From assembly GCF_019249215.1 (NCBI RefSeq), contig NZ_JAESDI010000003.1:248001-312000 (forward strand): a stretch of 64,000 nt of DNA, read 5' to 3'. The translations under genes and the position numbers were made by a program. Shown one piece after another: positions 28,215 through 38,123 of this stretch (within the stretch, counting starts at the first letter, position 1; every line of letters starts with the position of its first letter). This stretch comes from Alteromonas lipotrueae. GTDB taxonomy: Bacteria; Pseudomonadota; Gammaproteobacteria; Enterobacterales; Alteromonadaceae. The notes beneath the pieces are model-generated. The model had not been told where the DNA came from and made no database searches. It saw only the letters and a program-made list of their open reading frames with translations.

Positions 28215-29120
28215 ATGCAGGCCTCGATTTTTACCGAAATACTGCTTCCACTGGCTTTGGCTTTCGTGATGTTTGGTATGGGTCTTACGTTAACGGTAGC
28301 CGATTTTACTAGATTACTTAAGGCGCCTAAAGCCATTGTGGTGGGGCTGGTGGGGCAAACCGTATTGCTCCCCTTATTGGCGTTTGGCTTGTGTATGGCA
28401 TTTTCCCTTCATCCAGCTATGGCGATTGGCATTATGATTTTATCAGCGTGTCCTGGTGGCACCATGAGTAACTTAATCAGTCATATAGGGCGGGCAAATC
28501 TAGCGTTATCTGTAAGTTTAACCGCGCTATCGACTTTTATTTGCGTATTTTCTACTCCCTTTATTATTCATTATTCAATGGATTATTTCGCCAAAGAGAA
28601 TGCGCCTTCATTTTCCATCGTCACTACCGTAGTCGGCTTGGTGTGCGTGTCGATAGTGCCAGTCATCATTGGTATGGCAATACGACACTTCAAACCTAGC
28701 TTTTCTATTAAGGTAGAAGGGTTTTTTAGAACCTTTTCATTATGGTTCATGATTGCCATGATCATTGGCATATTAATCAGTGAACGGGCGAATTTAATGG
28801 CGTCATTGGAAGAAGCCTTGCTAGTGTGCTTAGCACTGAATATTTTTGCAGTAGTGCTGGGGCTTATTTTGGCTTTTGCCTTTAAGTTGTCAAAAATTGA
28901 CGGTATTACACTGTCGATAGAAGTGGGCGTACAAAACGCTGCGCTAGCTATGTTGATTTGTATTACCTTTTTGAACTCGCCTGAATTTGCTGTGGCGGCT
29001 GGGGTTTACGGATTAACTATGTATGCAGGCCCGGGGCTTTTAGCTGTGTGGTCGAAGCGTTTGAAAAATAAAACTAAAAGTGACGGTAAGGACAAACCAC
29101 TCGCTACTCAAAAAGCCTAG
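28215..29120 (+). CDS. Bile acid:sodium symporter (BASS) family transporter
   Basis: A 301-residue inner-membrane protein with about ten hydrophobic helices. Family signatures are the crossover stretch SACPGGTMSNLISHIG (about residues 77-92) and the sodium-site helix EVGVQNAALAMLI near residue 236. BASS proteins import organic anions such as steroids, pantoate or 2-keto acids with Na+. The preferred ATG at 28215 follows AAAAAAGGG. The position within the operon suggests it imports the pathway's substrate, an organic acid; which one is unknown. Confidence 0.9.
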   Translation: MQASIFTEILLPLALAFVMFGMGLTLTVADFTRLLKAPKAIVVGLVGQTVLLPLLAFGLCMAFSLHPAMAIGIMILSACPGGTMSNLISHIGRANLALSVSLTALSTFICVFSTPFIIHYSMDYFAKENAPSFSIVTTVVGLVCVSIVPVIIGMAIRHFKPSFSIKVEGFFRTFSLWFMIAMIIGILISERANLMASLEEALLVCLALNIFAVVLGLILAFAFKLSKIDGITLSIEVGVQNAALAMLICITFLNSPEFAVAAGVYGLTMYAGPGLLAVWSKRLKNKTKSDGKDKPLATQKA

Positions 29121-29162
29121 GCTGCGCGTTAACAATAAGAGCAAAACATACGAGTACAAAAC

Positions 29163-30047
29163 ATGGGTACAGAAACCAATAACCTAAAAATAAATAACCT
29201 AAAAACAGATAATAAAGAAAAGCGCATCCTTATCACCGGTGGTGCCACGGGATTAGGGCAAGCTATTGCCCTTGCGTTAAGCGAACAATACGGTAAAAAC
29301 GGCGAAAAATTGAAAGTTTGTATCGCTGATATCCATGAGCAGCGAGGGCAAGAAACCCTAGCGCTACTAACGGAAAAAGGCACAGAGGCTTTCTATCAAG
29401 CATGCGACATTACCCAAGATGATGATGTCGCTAATTTGGTTACCGCGATAGAAGCACGATGGGGCGGTGTTGATGTTGTGTTTAATAACGCAGGCGTTGC
29501 GTCAGGCGGTAGTTTAAGCGATGAAAGTATTGCGCAGTGGAAGTGGATTTTCGATATCAACCTATTAGGCATGGTTCGCGTCAGCAAGGCCATGCTGCCC
29601 TTGTTTAAAGCGCAGGGAGCGGGCTATTTTGTCAATATTGCCTCCCAAGCGGGGCTAACGCCTATTCCTTACATGAACAGCTATAACGCGGTGAAAGCGG
29701 CGGTGGTATCACTGTCTGAGACCATGAAGCTAGAGCTTGCGCCTGATAATATCGATGTGAGTGTGGTTTGCCCTAGCTTCTTTAAAACTAATCTTGATGA
29801 GTCGATGCGTAGCGATAACCCTGCCATGCACAAAATGATGGCGCGGTTTTTTAAAAAAGCAGATATGACCAAAGAAGAGGTTGCGCAAAGTATCTGCGAT
29901 CAGATTGCCCAAAAGCGATTTTTAATCCTTACCCATAAATTGGGCAAGCGCGCATTTTTGATGAAGAAACTACTTCCTACCCAGATGTATATTAACAACA
30001 TGCTAAAACAAACCAAAGCGATGAAACGTGCAATGGATAAACGGTAA
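29163..30047 (+). CDS. Short-chain dehydrogenase/reductase
   Basis: A 294-residue classical SDR. The cofactor-binding TGGATGLG is at residues 25-32, followed by NNAG and the catalytic Ser (NIASQAG) and Tyr-x-x-x-Lys (YNAVK). It has about 20 polar, Asn- and Lys-rich residues before the Rossmann fold and a basic C-terminal tail. The substrate is probably a hydroxy- or keto-acyl compound given the neighbours. The kinase gene starts 4 bases after its stop, so the two are translationally coupled. Confidence 0.9.
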   Translation: MGTETNNLKINNLKTDNKEKRILITGGATGLGQAIALALSEQYGKNGEKLKVCIADIHEQRGQETLALLTEKGTEAFYQACDITQDDDVANLVTAIEARWGGVDVVFNNAGVASGGSLSDESIAQWKWIFDINLLGMVRVSKAMLPLFKAQGAGYFVNIASQAGLTPIPYMNSYNAVKAAVVSLSETMKLELAPDNIDVSVVCPSFFKTNLDESMRSDNPAMHKMMARFFKKADMTKEEVAQSICDQIAQKRFLILTHKLGKRAFLMKKLLPTQMYINNMLKQTKAMKRAMDKR

Positions 30048-30050
30048 CCC

Positions 30051-31127
30051 ATGACGAATACAGTATTAGATAAAGCAGTATCAGTAAGAGAAGGCGAAGA
30101 GCTAGACGTTAATGTTGTCGATGGGTGGCTAAAAAATCATATTCAAGACCTCATCGGCACACCTACGGTGACCCAATATTCAGGCGGTGCGTCTAACTGG
30201 ACTTATTGTCTTGAATACGAAAATACGTCGTTAATATTACGCCGTGCGCCCGCGGGCACTAAAGCAAAAGGTGCCCATGATATGGGGCGAGAGTATCGCC
30301 TTCAAGCAGCGCTGAAGCCAGTGTATAGTTATGTGCCCGATATGCTGGCATATTGCGATGATGAAGCCGTAATTGGCACAGAATTCTATGTCATGGAAAA
30401 GCTGACAGGTGTTATTCCACGTAAGAATCTCCCTCGTGATTTAAAGACCTCCCCAGAACAGACCCATCAGCTGTGTAAAAATGTACTCGATAGCTTAATA
30501 GAGCTTCATAAGGTTGACTATAAGGCGGCTGGTTTAGACTCGATTGGAAAAGGTAGTGGTTACATAGAGCGCCAAATTACAGGCTGGAGTGAGCGCTATA
30601 CGAAAGCAAAAACCTGGAATGCCCCTTCGGGCAAAGGCGTAATGCGGTGGCTTGAGGCTAATATGCCAAGCAAAGAGCGTATTTGCATTACCCATAACGA
30701 TTTTAGATTCGACAATGTGGTGTTAGATCCTAACGACTACACCCATATTTTAGGTGTGCTTGATTGGGAATTGGCCACCCTTGGCGATCCGTTAATGGAT
30801 TTAGGTAATACGCTAGCCTATTGGGTGAATGCAGACGATGATTTTCTGGCCCAATCTAGCCGCAGGCAGCCTACCCACCTCGCTGGCATGATGACACGAG
30901 ATGAAGTGGTTGCTTATTACTGCAAGCAAATGGGCGTTGACGTTGATGATTTCACTTTTTATGAAGTGTACGGCTTGTTTCGATTAGCGGGTATCGCGCA
31001 ACAAATTTACTATCGCTATCACCACGGTCAAACCAATAACCCCGCGTTTAAACACTTTTGGATATTCATTCACTACTTAATGTGGCGTTGTAAAAAGGCC
31101 ATTCGAAAATCAGGAAAAAGAAAATGA
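30051..31127 (+). CDS. Phosphotransferase family protein (ACAD10/ACAD11 N-domain / LvaA-like kinase)
   Basis: A 358-residue aminoglycoside-phosphotransferase-fold kinase. It has the lobe-one stretch QYSGGASNWTYCL (42-54), the catalytic loop HNDFRFDN with Asp217 and Asn222, and the metal-binding LDWELATLGDP with Asp238. These features place it with the kinase domain of ACAD10/ACAD11 and with Pseudomonas LvaA, which phosphorylate the 4-hydroxyl of 4-hydroxyacyl-CoAs, rather than with antibiotic kinases. Flanked by two SDR genes and a transporter gene, it likely acts in catabolism of a hydroxy acid; this is inference. It overlaps the next gene by 4 bases (ATGA). Confidence 0.85.
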   Translation: MTNTVLDKAVSVREGEELDVNVVDGWLKNHIQDLIGTPTVTQYSGGASNWTYCLEYENTSLILRRAPAGTKAKGAHDMGREYRLQAALKPVYSYVPDMLAYCDDEAVIGTEFYVMEKLTGVIPRKNLPRDLKTSPEQTHQLCKNVLDSLIELHKVDYKAAGLDSIGKGSGYIERQITGWSERYTKAKTWNAPSGKGVMRWLEANMPSKERICITHNDFRFDNVVLDPNDYTHILGVLDWELATLGDPLMDLGNTLAYWVNADDDFLAQSSRRQPTHLAGMMTRDEVVAYYCKQMGVDVDDFTFYEVYGLFRLAGIAQQIYYRYHHGQTNNPAFKHFWIFIHYLMWRCKKAIRKSGKRK

Positions 31128-31876
31128 CAACAAGACAAAATATTCTGATCACGGGCGCAAGCTCAGGCCTTGGTAAAGGAATGGCGGCGGAGTTCGCAAA
31201 GCAAGGTAGCAACTTAGCATTGTGCGCAAGACGTTTAGACCGCTTAGAAGAACTTAGAAGCGAACTGCTAGCGGTAAATCCTAACATCAAGGTGTTGATT
31301 AAGTCGCTTGACGTGAACGACCATAACGCGGTCTTTGAAGTGTTTGATGCGTTTAAACAAGAGATGGGGCAACTCGATAGAGTTATTGTTAACGCGGGCA
31401 TGGGCAAGGGCGCCTCTATTGGTACTGGCTTTTTTAATGCGAATAAGCAAACCGCAGAAACCAATTTTGTGGCTGCACTGGCGCAAGCCGAAGCGGCCAT
31501 GACTATTTTCAGAGCGCAAAATGAAGGTCACCTAGTAACGATTTCATCAATTAGTGCGGTAAGAGGCTTCAGACGCGCTATGACGGTGTATGCCGCCACT
31601 AAAGCAGGTCTTACGTCTATGACAGAGGGTATCCGTTTAGATGTGATGAATACTCCAATTAAAGTGAGCTGTGTACATCCAGGGTTTATTCGCACCGAAA
31701 TTAATGAAGCGGTAGAAAAAGTGCCGTTTATTGTCGATACCGAAACCGGTTGTAAGGCGTTGGTAAAAGCCATTAATAAGGAAAAAGCGGTGTCATATGT
31801 GCCAAGTTGGCCGTGGGCATTATTACATTGGGTACTACGTGTTGCGCCTTCAAGCGCCATTCGCAAAATGAGTTAG
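31124..31876 (+). CDS. Short-chain dehydrogenase/reductase
   Basis: A 250-residue SDR with TGASSGLG at the N-terminus, NAG at about residue 89, and the Ser (TISSISAV) and YAATK catalytic positions. It differs clearly from the SDR two genes upstream, so the operon carries two distinct dehydrogenases. The C-terminus is hydrophobic (PSWPWALLHWVLRV), suggesting membrane association. Its start overlaps the kinase stop codon (ATGA), showing tight coupling. It is the last gene before a strong terminator. Confidence 0.9.
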   Translation: MTTRQNILITGASSGLGKGMAAEFAKQGSNLALCARRLDRLEELRSELLAVNPNIKVLIKSLDVNDHNAVFEVFDAFKQEMGQLDRVIVNAGMGKGASIGTGFFNANKQTAETNFVAALAQAEAAMTIFRAQNEGHLVTISSISAVRGFRRAMTVYAATKAGLTSMTEGIRLDVMNTPIKVSCVHPGFIRTEINEAVEKVPFIVDTETGCKALVKAINKEKAVSYVPSWPWALLHWVLRVAPSSAIRKMS

Positions 31877-31926
31877 TGCCAAAACTCTAATAAAAGCTTC
31901 TGATAAAAGCCTCGAACAAAGGACAC

Positions 31927-31953
31927 AAAAAAAGCGCCAATAGGCGCTTTTTT
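31927..31953. terminator. Bidirectional terminator between the SDR operon and rpsT
   Basis: AAAAAAGCGCC (31928-31938) pairs with GGCGCTTTTTT (31943-31953) over an AATA loop, between convergent genes. The A- and T-runs give a U-tail in both directions. Confidence 0.93.
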
Positions 31954-31967
31954 ACTAACTGTAAAAC

Positions 31968-32231
31968 TTAAGCTAAAGCTTTAATTTGTGCAGCTAGGCG
32001 GCTCTTGTGACGAGCAGCTTTATTCTTGTGAATCAAACCTTTAGTAGCCATTCTGTCAAGAATCGGAGTTGCAGCAGCAAATGCAGTTTGTGCACCTTCT
32101 TTATCACCACTAGCGATAGCAGCTACTACTTTCTTCAAGCTTGTACGAGTCATGGAGCGACGGCTAGCGTTATGCTGGCGACGCTTTTCGGCTTGGATTG
32201 CACGTTTCTTAGCAGACTTGATGTTAGCCAA
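31968..32231 (-). CDS. rpsT: 30S ribosomal protein S20
   Basis: An 87-residue S20. The protein starts [20 protein letters not shown] after the initiator. The initiation codon is TTG at 32231 with GGGAG 7 bases upstream. E. coli rpsT also uses UUG, and this weak start is part of S20 autogenous control. A longer in-frame reading from an upstream ATG at 32303 would add 24 residues unlike any S20, so I reject it. S20 binds 16S rRNA early in assembly. Confidence 0.97.
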   Translation of the reverse strand: MANIKSAKKRAIQAEKRRQHNASRRSMTRTSLKKVVAAIASGDKEGAQTAFAAATPILDRMATKGLIHKNKAARHKSRLAAQIKALA

Positions 32232-32274
32232 GGTGTAACTCCCAAATAAATTCATGTCAAAAACGAGGGTGCGG

Positions 32275-32303
32275 ATTTTGCCTATCATCCAGCCAAAAGT
32301 CAA
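32275..32303 (-). promoter_or_regulatory. Sigma70 promoter of rpsT
   Basis: On the minus strand TTGACT (32303-32298), a 17-base spacer, and CAAAAT (32280-32275), followed by a CCGCACCC discriminator, as expected for a ribosomal protein gene under stringent control. Confidence 0.7.
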
Positions 32304-32640
32304 ACGATTTAACCCAATAAGTAGAAAGTTAATTTCTACATTAAATAAGATGTTTATCGAATGCTTTGGTTTTTCGGCCTGTTCTTAACAAAGGCGCTAA
32401 TAAAGCGACAAATAAAAAGTACAGAACGAAATGGCTATTGTACATATGTACTCATGTGCACAGATACAGCACACAGATACAAATGAAACAGTACGAAACC
32501 ATACCCACAACGGGCGCGGATTATAGCAAAAAAAATTCATGAGATGCACTTATATTTTGAATAATACGTTTCGCCGGTAACAGGGTTTCGTTATGATTGA
32601 GCGCTTAAGTGAATGAAATGTATCTATTGGAATAGTCTTA
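32304..32640. other. Divergent region between rpsT and murJ
   Basis: About 340 AT-rich bases. It contains a perfect 12-base palindrome GTACATATGTAC (32440-32451), and a repeated CACAGATACA motif near 32459-32480. The murJ promoter is not obvious. No gene is visible. Confidence 0.4.
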
Positions 32641-34197
32641 GTGTCACGGAAGTTATTAAAATCAGGCCTTATTGTCAGCGTAATGACGTTGATATCCCGC
32701 GTGTTAGGGTTAGTGCGAGATGTGGTAGTGGCAAGGCTAATGGGCGATGGCGCTGCCGCCGACGTGTTTTTCTTTGCAAATAAAATTCCTAACTTCCTGC
32801 GCCGATTATTTGCCGAGGGGGCATTTGCGCAAGCGTTCATTCCGGTATTAACCGAAGTACACCAAAATCACGAGAAAGCAGAGCTTAAAGCATTTGTTGC
32901 TAAAATTTCCGGCACGCTTGGAGCCATTGTGTTCGTGGTTTCCCTTATAGGCGTTATCGCGTCGCCAGTTTTAGCCGCGCTGTTCGGCACAGGGTGGTTC
33001 ATTGCGTGGGTACAGGGCGATGAGGCAGGAGATAAATTCTTACTCGCATCAACCATGCTGAAAATCACCTTCCCCTATCTTGCCTTTGTATCGTTAACAG
33101 GCTTGGCAGGGGCTATCTTAAATACACTAAACAAATTTGCAGTAGCAGCGTTTACGCCAGTGCTACTTAACGTATGCATTATAGCCTGTGCGGTCTTTTT
33201 AGCTCCCGATATGGAGCAGCCGGCTTTCGCATTAGCGTGGGGGGTGTTTATAGGCGGTATAGTACAACTTGCCTTCCAACTGCCATTTTTGTATCGGGCG
33301 GGATTATTAGTAAAACCTAAATGGGGCTGGCGAGATGAAAACGTTGTTAAGGTGCGCACCTTGATGATCCCTGCATTGTTTGGGGTGTCGGTAGGGCAAA
33401 TTAACTTGCTGTTCGATACCTTTATCGCCAGTTTCCTGATGACAGGCTCTATTAGCTGGCTATATTACTCCGACCGTTTGCTGGAGTTCCCGTTAGGGCT
33501 GTTTGGTATCGCTATCGCCACGGTAATATTGCCGGCGCTGTCGCGCAATCATGTAAGTAAAGATCCCAAAGCTTTTTCAGCCAATATAGATTGGGCATTT
33601 CGTATGGTGTGTTTGCTTGGTATTCCAGCCGCCGTAGGCTTAGCCACCATGGCGCGACCAATTTTAACCGTGATATTCCAGCGGGGGGCCTTTACGGCTG
33701 AAACGGCCACCATGGCCTCTTATTCATTAACCGCTTACGCATTTGGTTTATTGAGCTTTATGTTAGTAAAAGTACTCGCTCCTGGTTTTTACTCGCGCCA
33801 AGACACTAAAACCCCGGTTAAATTTGGTATTTGGTGCATGGTCGCCAATATGGTGTTTAACCTATTAGCAATTTGGTTTGGCTACGTGGGCTTAGCGATT
33901 GCTACAAGCATGTCGGCCACACTTAATGCCACATTGCTTTATATTACGCTGCACAAACAAGGGGTTTTTGTATTAAGTCGTACCTCAGTGATGTTTATAA
34001 TTAGAGTACTGATTGCCAGCGCTGTGATGGGGGCGGTGATTTATTGTCGCGATAAGGGCGTGGCATTTTTCGACCTTGAATGGACAGTGCAAGTGGTGGA
34101 TGTCGCCATTACTATCACATTATCTGCCGCCGCCTTCTTCTCATGTATGATTGTATTGGGTGCAAGACGTCGTCATTTCAAAAGTGGGGGCGGCTAA
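32641..34197 (+). CDS. murJ: Lipid II flippase MurJ
   Basis: A 518-residue inner-membrane protein with about 14 helices (E. coli 511). It flips lipid II for peptidoglycan synthesis. The N-terminus LLKSGLIVSVMTLISRVLGL and the conserved RDVVVARLMG and FFFANKIPNFLRRLFAEGAF stretches are typical of MVF/MurJ proteins; the functional arginines of these segments are retained. The start is GTG at 32641. It heads a co-directional block with ribF, ileS, lspA, fkpB and ispH. Confidence 0.96.
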   Translation: MSRKLLKSGLIVSVMTLISRVLGLVRDVVVARLMGDGAAADVFFFANKIPNFLRRLFAEGAFAQAFIPVLTEVHQNHEKAELKAFVAKISGTLGAIVFVVSLIGVIASPVLAALFGTGWFIAWVQGDEAGDKFLLASTMLKITFPYLAFVSLTGLAGAILNTLNKFAVAAFTPVLLNVCIIACAVFLAPDMEQPAFALAWGVFIGGIVQLAFQLPFLYRAGLLVKPKWGWRDENVVKVRTLMIPALFGVSVGQINLLFDTFIASFLMTGSISWLYYSDRLLEFPLGLFGIAIATVILPALSRNHVSKDPKAFSANIDWAFRMVCLLGIPAAVGLATMARPILTVIFQRGAFTAETATMASYSLTAYAFGLLSFMLVKVLAPGFYSRQDTKTPVKFGIWCMVANMVFNLLAIWFGYVGLAIATSMSATLNATLLYITLHKQGVFVLSRTSVMFIIRVLIASAVMGAVIYCRDKGVAFFDLEWTVQVVDVAITITLSAAAFFSCMIVLGARRRHFKSGGG

Positions 34198-34273
34198 TAT
34201 TGGTATTCCGTGCTGGGTCGTTTATAATCGCGAGCTTTGAATTTTCAGTAGTAACTAAAGGCAGTGGCTAATA

Positions 34274-35194
34274 GTGGAATTTATCCGCGGGCTTAACAAC
34301 GTAAAACCGCAACACAGCGGGTGTGTACTTACTATCGGGAAGTTTGATGGCGTGCACTTGGGCCATCAGGCAGTACTGAGTAATGTGCTTCAAAAAGCCA
34401 AAGCGCTGGGGTTGCCGGCCACGGTGATGGTATTCGAGCCTCAACCCGAGGAAGTCTTTACACCCGATAGAGCGCCTGCACGCATCAGTCCATTGCGTGA
34501 AAAGTACGAATTGCTGAAACAGCAAGGCGTCGACCGTTTATTGGCTGTACGTTTTAACAGAGCTTTTGCCAGTCAAAGTGCCGATACCTTCGTGCATGAT
34601 TTGCTGGTGGATAAGCTAGGGGTTAAATTTCTTGTGGTCGGCGATGACTTTCGCTTTGGCCAAGGTCGTAAAGGCGACTTTGCCATGCTGCAAGCCGCTG
34701 GGCAAAAGTACGGCTTTGAGGTGGTTAGCACGCAAAGCTTTATGATGCATGCTCATCGTATTAGCTCTACTGCAGTGCGAGAAGCACTGGCTGATTCGGA
34801 TTTTGCGCTTGGTGAAGAAATGTTAGGTAGGCCGTTTGCTGTGTATGGTCGAGTTGTACATGGTGAAAAGAAAGGGCGCACGATAGGGTTTCCTACCGCC
34901 AATGTCATGCTGAAGCGTTGCAGAGCACCAATTCACGGGGTATTTGCGGTACATGTTGCCGTAGATGGAAAAAAATTCAATGGCGTGGCAAACATTGGTA
35001 CTCGCCCCACGTTAAACGGGGTGCGAAACCAGTTAGAGGTGCACATCTTCGATATGTCAGCCGACCTTTACGGGAAACCAATGACCGTGTTTCCTGTTGC
35101 AAAAATACGAGATGAACAGAAATTTGACTCGTTTGAGATACTAAAAGCACAAATTCAGGCCGATGCCGCTAAGGCGCGCCTGTTATTAGAATAG
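34274..35194 (+). CDS. ribF: Bifunctional riboflavin kinase / FAD synthetase
   Basis: A 306-residue RibF (E. coli 313) making FMN and FAD from riboflavin. The N-terminal nucleotidyltransferase has TIGKFDGVHLGHQ (20-32) and the later ISSTAVREAL motif. The C-terminal flavokinase domain from about 185 has GRTIGFPTANV. The start GTG at 34274 gives MEFIRGLNNV, matching the family's N-terminus. It lies 76 bases after murJ and 109 before ileS. Confidence 0.97.
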   Translation: MEFIRGLNNVKPQHSGCVLTIGKFDGVHLGHQAVLSNVLQKAKALGLPATVMVFEPQPEEVFTPDRAPARISPLREKYELLKQQGVDRLLAVRFNRAFASQSADTFVHDLLVDKLGVKFLVVGDDFRFGQGRKGDFAMLQAAGQKYGFEVVSTQSFMMHAHRISSTAVREALADSDFALGEEMLGRPFAVYGRVVHGEKKGRTIGFPTANVMLKRCRAPIHGVFAVHVAVDGKKFNGVANIGTRPTLNGVRNQLEVHIFDMSADLYGKPMTVFPVAKIRDEQKFDSFEILKAQIQADAAKARLLLE

Positions 35195-35303
35195 TGAAAC
35201 GTGATAAAGTCACCACGCTTAACATAGCGTCGACCAATGCAAGCCTATACAGCGCCTAACGAGGCGTTGGGTATTATTAAAGGTAACCGGATAATACAAT
35301 TAT

Positions 35304-38123
35304 ATGAGTGATTATAAAGCCACATTAAACCTACCCGAAACCGCCTTTCCAATGCGCGGTAACCTTGCTCAGCGTGAGCCTAAAATGCTTAAAGACTGGC
35401 AGGAAAAAGGGGTATACACAAAGATTAGAGAAGCGAAGAAAGGTAAGAAGCCTTTCATTCTTCATGATGGCCCTCCGTACGCAAACGGCGATATTCATAT
35501 TGGTCACGCAGTAAATAAAATTCTTAAAGACATTATAGTTAAGTCTAAAACCTTGTCTGATTTCGACTCGCCGTATGTGCCTGGTTGGGACTGTCACGGT
35601 TTGCCTATTGAATTGATGGTAGAGAAGAAAGTGGGTAAGCCGGGCAAAAAAGTGACGGCTGCTGAGTTTCGCCAAAAGTGCCGCGAATACGCACAACGTC
35701 AAATTGACGGCCAAATGGTTGACTTTAAGCGCCTTGGTGTGTTTGGTACGTGGGACAATCCCTATAAAACTATGGATTTTCGCTCAGAAGCCGACATTAT
35801 TCGCGCACTGGGTAAAGTGGTTGAATCGGGCCATTTAGAAAAAGGCTTTAAGCCAGTTCATTGGTGTACAGATTGTGGTTCTGCATTGGCAGAAGCAGAA
35901 GTAGAATACCAAGACAAAATCTCACCTGCTATAGATGTGAAATTCCCTGTTGCTGATGCAGACGCTATTGCGGCTGCGTTTGGAGTAACGAGTGAAGACT
36001 TAACCGCGCACAAAGCGGGCGTGGTTATCTGGACAACGACCCCGTGGACGCTGCCTGCCAACCGCGCCATCAGCTTGCACCCAGAATTAACCTACGCGAT
36101 TGTAGAAATCACGTCGACCAACGAATGGTTAGTGGTTGCGCAAGATTTGCTGGAAAGCTGCATGACGCGCTATGGTATTGAAGAGTATCGTGAAGTAGCG
36201 ACCTGTGTAGGTTCAAGCTTAGATAAACTGCTAGTTAATCATCCGTTCTTAGATTTAAAAGTACCGCTAATTTTGGGCGAGCACGTTACCACTGAATCTG
36301 GTACAGGTTGTGTTCACACCGCGCCTGCTCACGGTGTTGACGATTTCAATGTAGGTAAACAATACGACATTGAAGTGTACAACCCAGTCGGTAATAACGG
36401 TGTGTATTTAGAAAACACGCCTTTATTTGCCGGCCAGTTCGTATTTAAAGCCAATGATACCATTGTTGAAACGGTAAAAGAGAACGGTAACCTAGTGCTT
36501 AACGTGAAATATGAGCACAGCTACCCGCATTGCTGGCGCCATAAAACGCCTATCATTTTCCGTGCTACGCCGCAGTGGTTTATCAGCATGGATAAAAAAG
36601 GCTTACGTGCTGAGTCAATCGAACAAATTAAACAAACTAAATGGATCCCAGAGTGGGGCGAAAACCGCATCCAGAAAATGGTAGAAGGTCGTCCAGACTG
36701 GTGTATTTCTCGCCAGCGTACATGGGGCGTCCCTATTCCTTTATACGTGCACAAACTTACCGGTGAACTTCACCCTGAGTCAGTTGCACTTGTGGAAAAA
36801 GTGGCCGCTGAGGTGGAAACTAAAGGTATTCAAGCGTGGTGGGATATTGACGATGCTGCACTACTAGGTAGCGAAGCCGATAACTACGACAAAGTCACCG
36901 ATACCCTAGACGTATGGTTCGACTCAGGCGTTACGCACTACTTCGTTGTTGACCAACGTGAAGACATTCCAGCTAGCGCCGATTTGTACCTTGAAGGGTC
37001 AGACCAACATCGTGGTTGGTTTATGTCATCGCTAATGACGTCTACCGCCATGCATGGCCACGCACCCTATAAAGAAGTGTTAACTCACGGCTTTACCGTA
37101 GATGCCCACGGCAGAAAAATGTCGAAGTCGGTAGGTAATGTAGTTGCACCGCAAGAAGTAACAAACAAACTTGGCGCAGACATTCTTCGTTTGTGGGTGG
37201 CTTCTACTGACTACCGCGGTGAAATTGCGGTGTCTGATGAAATTTTAAAACGTGCTGCTGATGCATATCGTCGTTTACGTAACACTTCACGTTTCTTACT
37301 AGCAAACCTTAATGGCTTTCAGCCAGAAGATGCTTTGCCAGAAGACGAGATGGTTGCACTAGATCGCTGGATTGTAGCGCGTGCTAAAGCATTACAAGAA
37401 GAACTTGTTGAAGCGTTTGAAAAGTACGATTTATTAGTCGTTACGCAAAAGCTTATGCACTTCTGTTCCATCGAGTTAGGTTCATTCTACCTAGATGTCA
37501 TTAAAGACAGACAGTACACAGCGAAATCTGACGGCAATGCTCGTCGTTCTTGTCAAACTGCGCTGTACCATATTATGGAGGCGTTAGTTCGTTGGATGGC
37601 ACCCATCACAAGCTTTACGGCGCAGGAGATTTGGGAAGCTTTACCGGGCGAGCGTAGTGAATTTGTATTTACCGAAACCTGGTACGAAGGCTTTAACAGC
37701 TTCACGCAAAGTGACGTATTTAACGACGAACTATGGCACCAAGTGTTAAGCGTAAAAGACGCAGCAAACCAAGCTATGGAACAAGCCCGTAAAGACGGTC
37801 AGTTAGGCGGTTCGTTAGAAGCGAAAATTGACTTGTATGCTACAGAGTCTTTGTTTAACACCTTGGCTTCACTTGAAGATGAATTACGCTTTGTATTAAT
37901 TACATCGGCAGTGAATTTGACTAAAGTAGAAAGTGCACCAGACAATGCTGCGGCTACCGATGTTGAAGGTTTATGGTTAAGCGTAAACAAAGCAAGCGGC
38001 GACAAATGTGTTCGTTGTTGGCACCATCGTGAAGATGTTGGCACCCATAAGGGGCACGAAGAATTATGTGGCCGTTGTGTAACCAACATTGATGGCGAAG
38101 GGGAAACGCGTCAGTATGCTTAA
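35304..38123 (+). CDS. ileS: Isoleucyl-tRNA synthetase
   Basis: A 939-residue class Ia synthetase (E. coli 938). The HIGH motif is in [13 protein letters not shown], the KMSKS motif in [10 protein letters not shown], and the CP1 editing domain ([13 protein letters not shown], then [12 protein letters not shown]) lies between. The C-terminal zinc knuckle has CVRCWHH and CGRCV. It charges tRNA-Ile and deacylates Val-tRNA-Ile. The last codons overlap the lspA start by 8 bases. Confidence 0.99.
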   Translation: MSDYKATLNLPETAFPMRGNLAQREPKMLKDWQEKGVYTKIREAKKGKKPFILHDGPPYANGDIHIGHAVNKILKDIIVKSKTLSDFDSPYVPGWDCHGLPIELMVEKKVGKPGKKVTAAEFRQKCREYAQRQIDGQMVDFKRLGVFGTWDNPYKTMDFRSEADIIRALGKVVESGHLEKGFKPVHWCTDCGSALAEAEVEYQDKISPAIDVKFPVADADAIAAAFGVTSEDLTAHKAGVVIWTTTPWTLPANRAISLHPELTYAIVEITSTNEWLVVAQDLLESCMTRYGIEEYREVATCVGSSLDKLLVNHPFLDLKVPLILGEHVTTESGTGCVHTAPAHGVDDFNVGKQYDIEVYNPVGNNGVYLENTPLFAGQFVFKANDTIVETVKENGNLVLNVKYEHSYPHCWRHKTPIIFRATPQWFISMDKKGLRAESIEQIKQTKWIPEWGENRIQKMVEGRPDWCISRQRTWGVPIPLYVHKLTGELHPESVALVEKVAAEVETKGIQAWWDIDDAALLGSEADNYDKVTDTLDVWFDSGVTHYFVVDQREDIPASADLYLEGSDQHRGWFMSSLMTSTAMHGHAPYKEVLTHGFTVDAHGRKMSKSVGNVVAPQEVTNKLGADILRLWVASTDYRGEIAVSDEILKRAADAYRRLRNTSRFLLANLNGFQPEDALPEDEMVALDRWIVARAKALQEELVEAFEKYDLLVVTQKLMHFCSIELGSFYLDVIKDRQYTAKSDGNARRSCQTALYHIMEALVRWMAPITSFTAQEIWEALPGERSEFVFTETWYEGFNSFTQSDVFNDELWHQVLSVKDAANQAMEQARKDGQLGGSLEAKIDLYATESLFNTLASLEDELRFVLITSAVNLTKVESAPDNAAATDVEGLWLSVNKASGDKCVRCWHHREDVGTHKGHEELCGRCVTNIDGEGETRQYA

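Noticed and set aside
30051..31127. Antibiotic (aminoglycoside) phosphotransferase
   Set aside because: Shares only the kinase fold; the sequence blocks and neighbours fit the ACAD10/LvaA metabolic kinases.
32232..32303. N-terminal extension of S20 from an upstream ATG
   Set aside because: It covers the promoter and leader of rpsT; S20 homologues begin at the TTG-initiated position.
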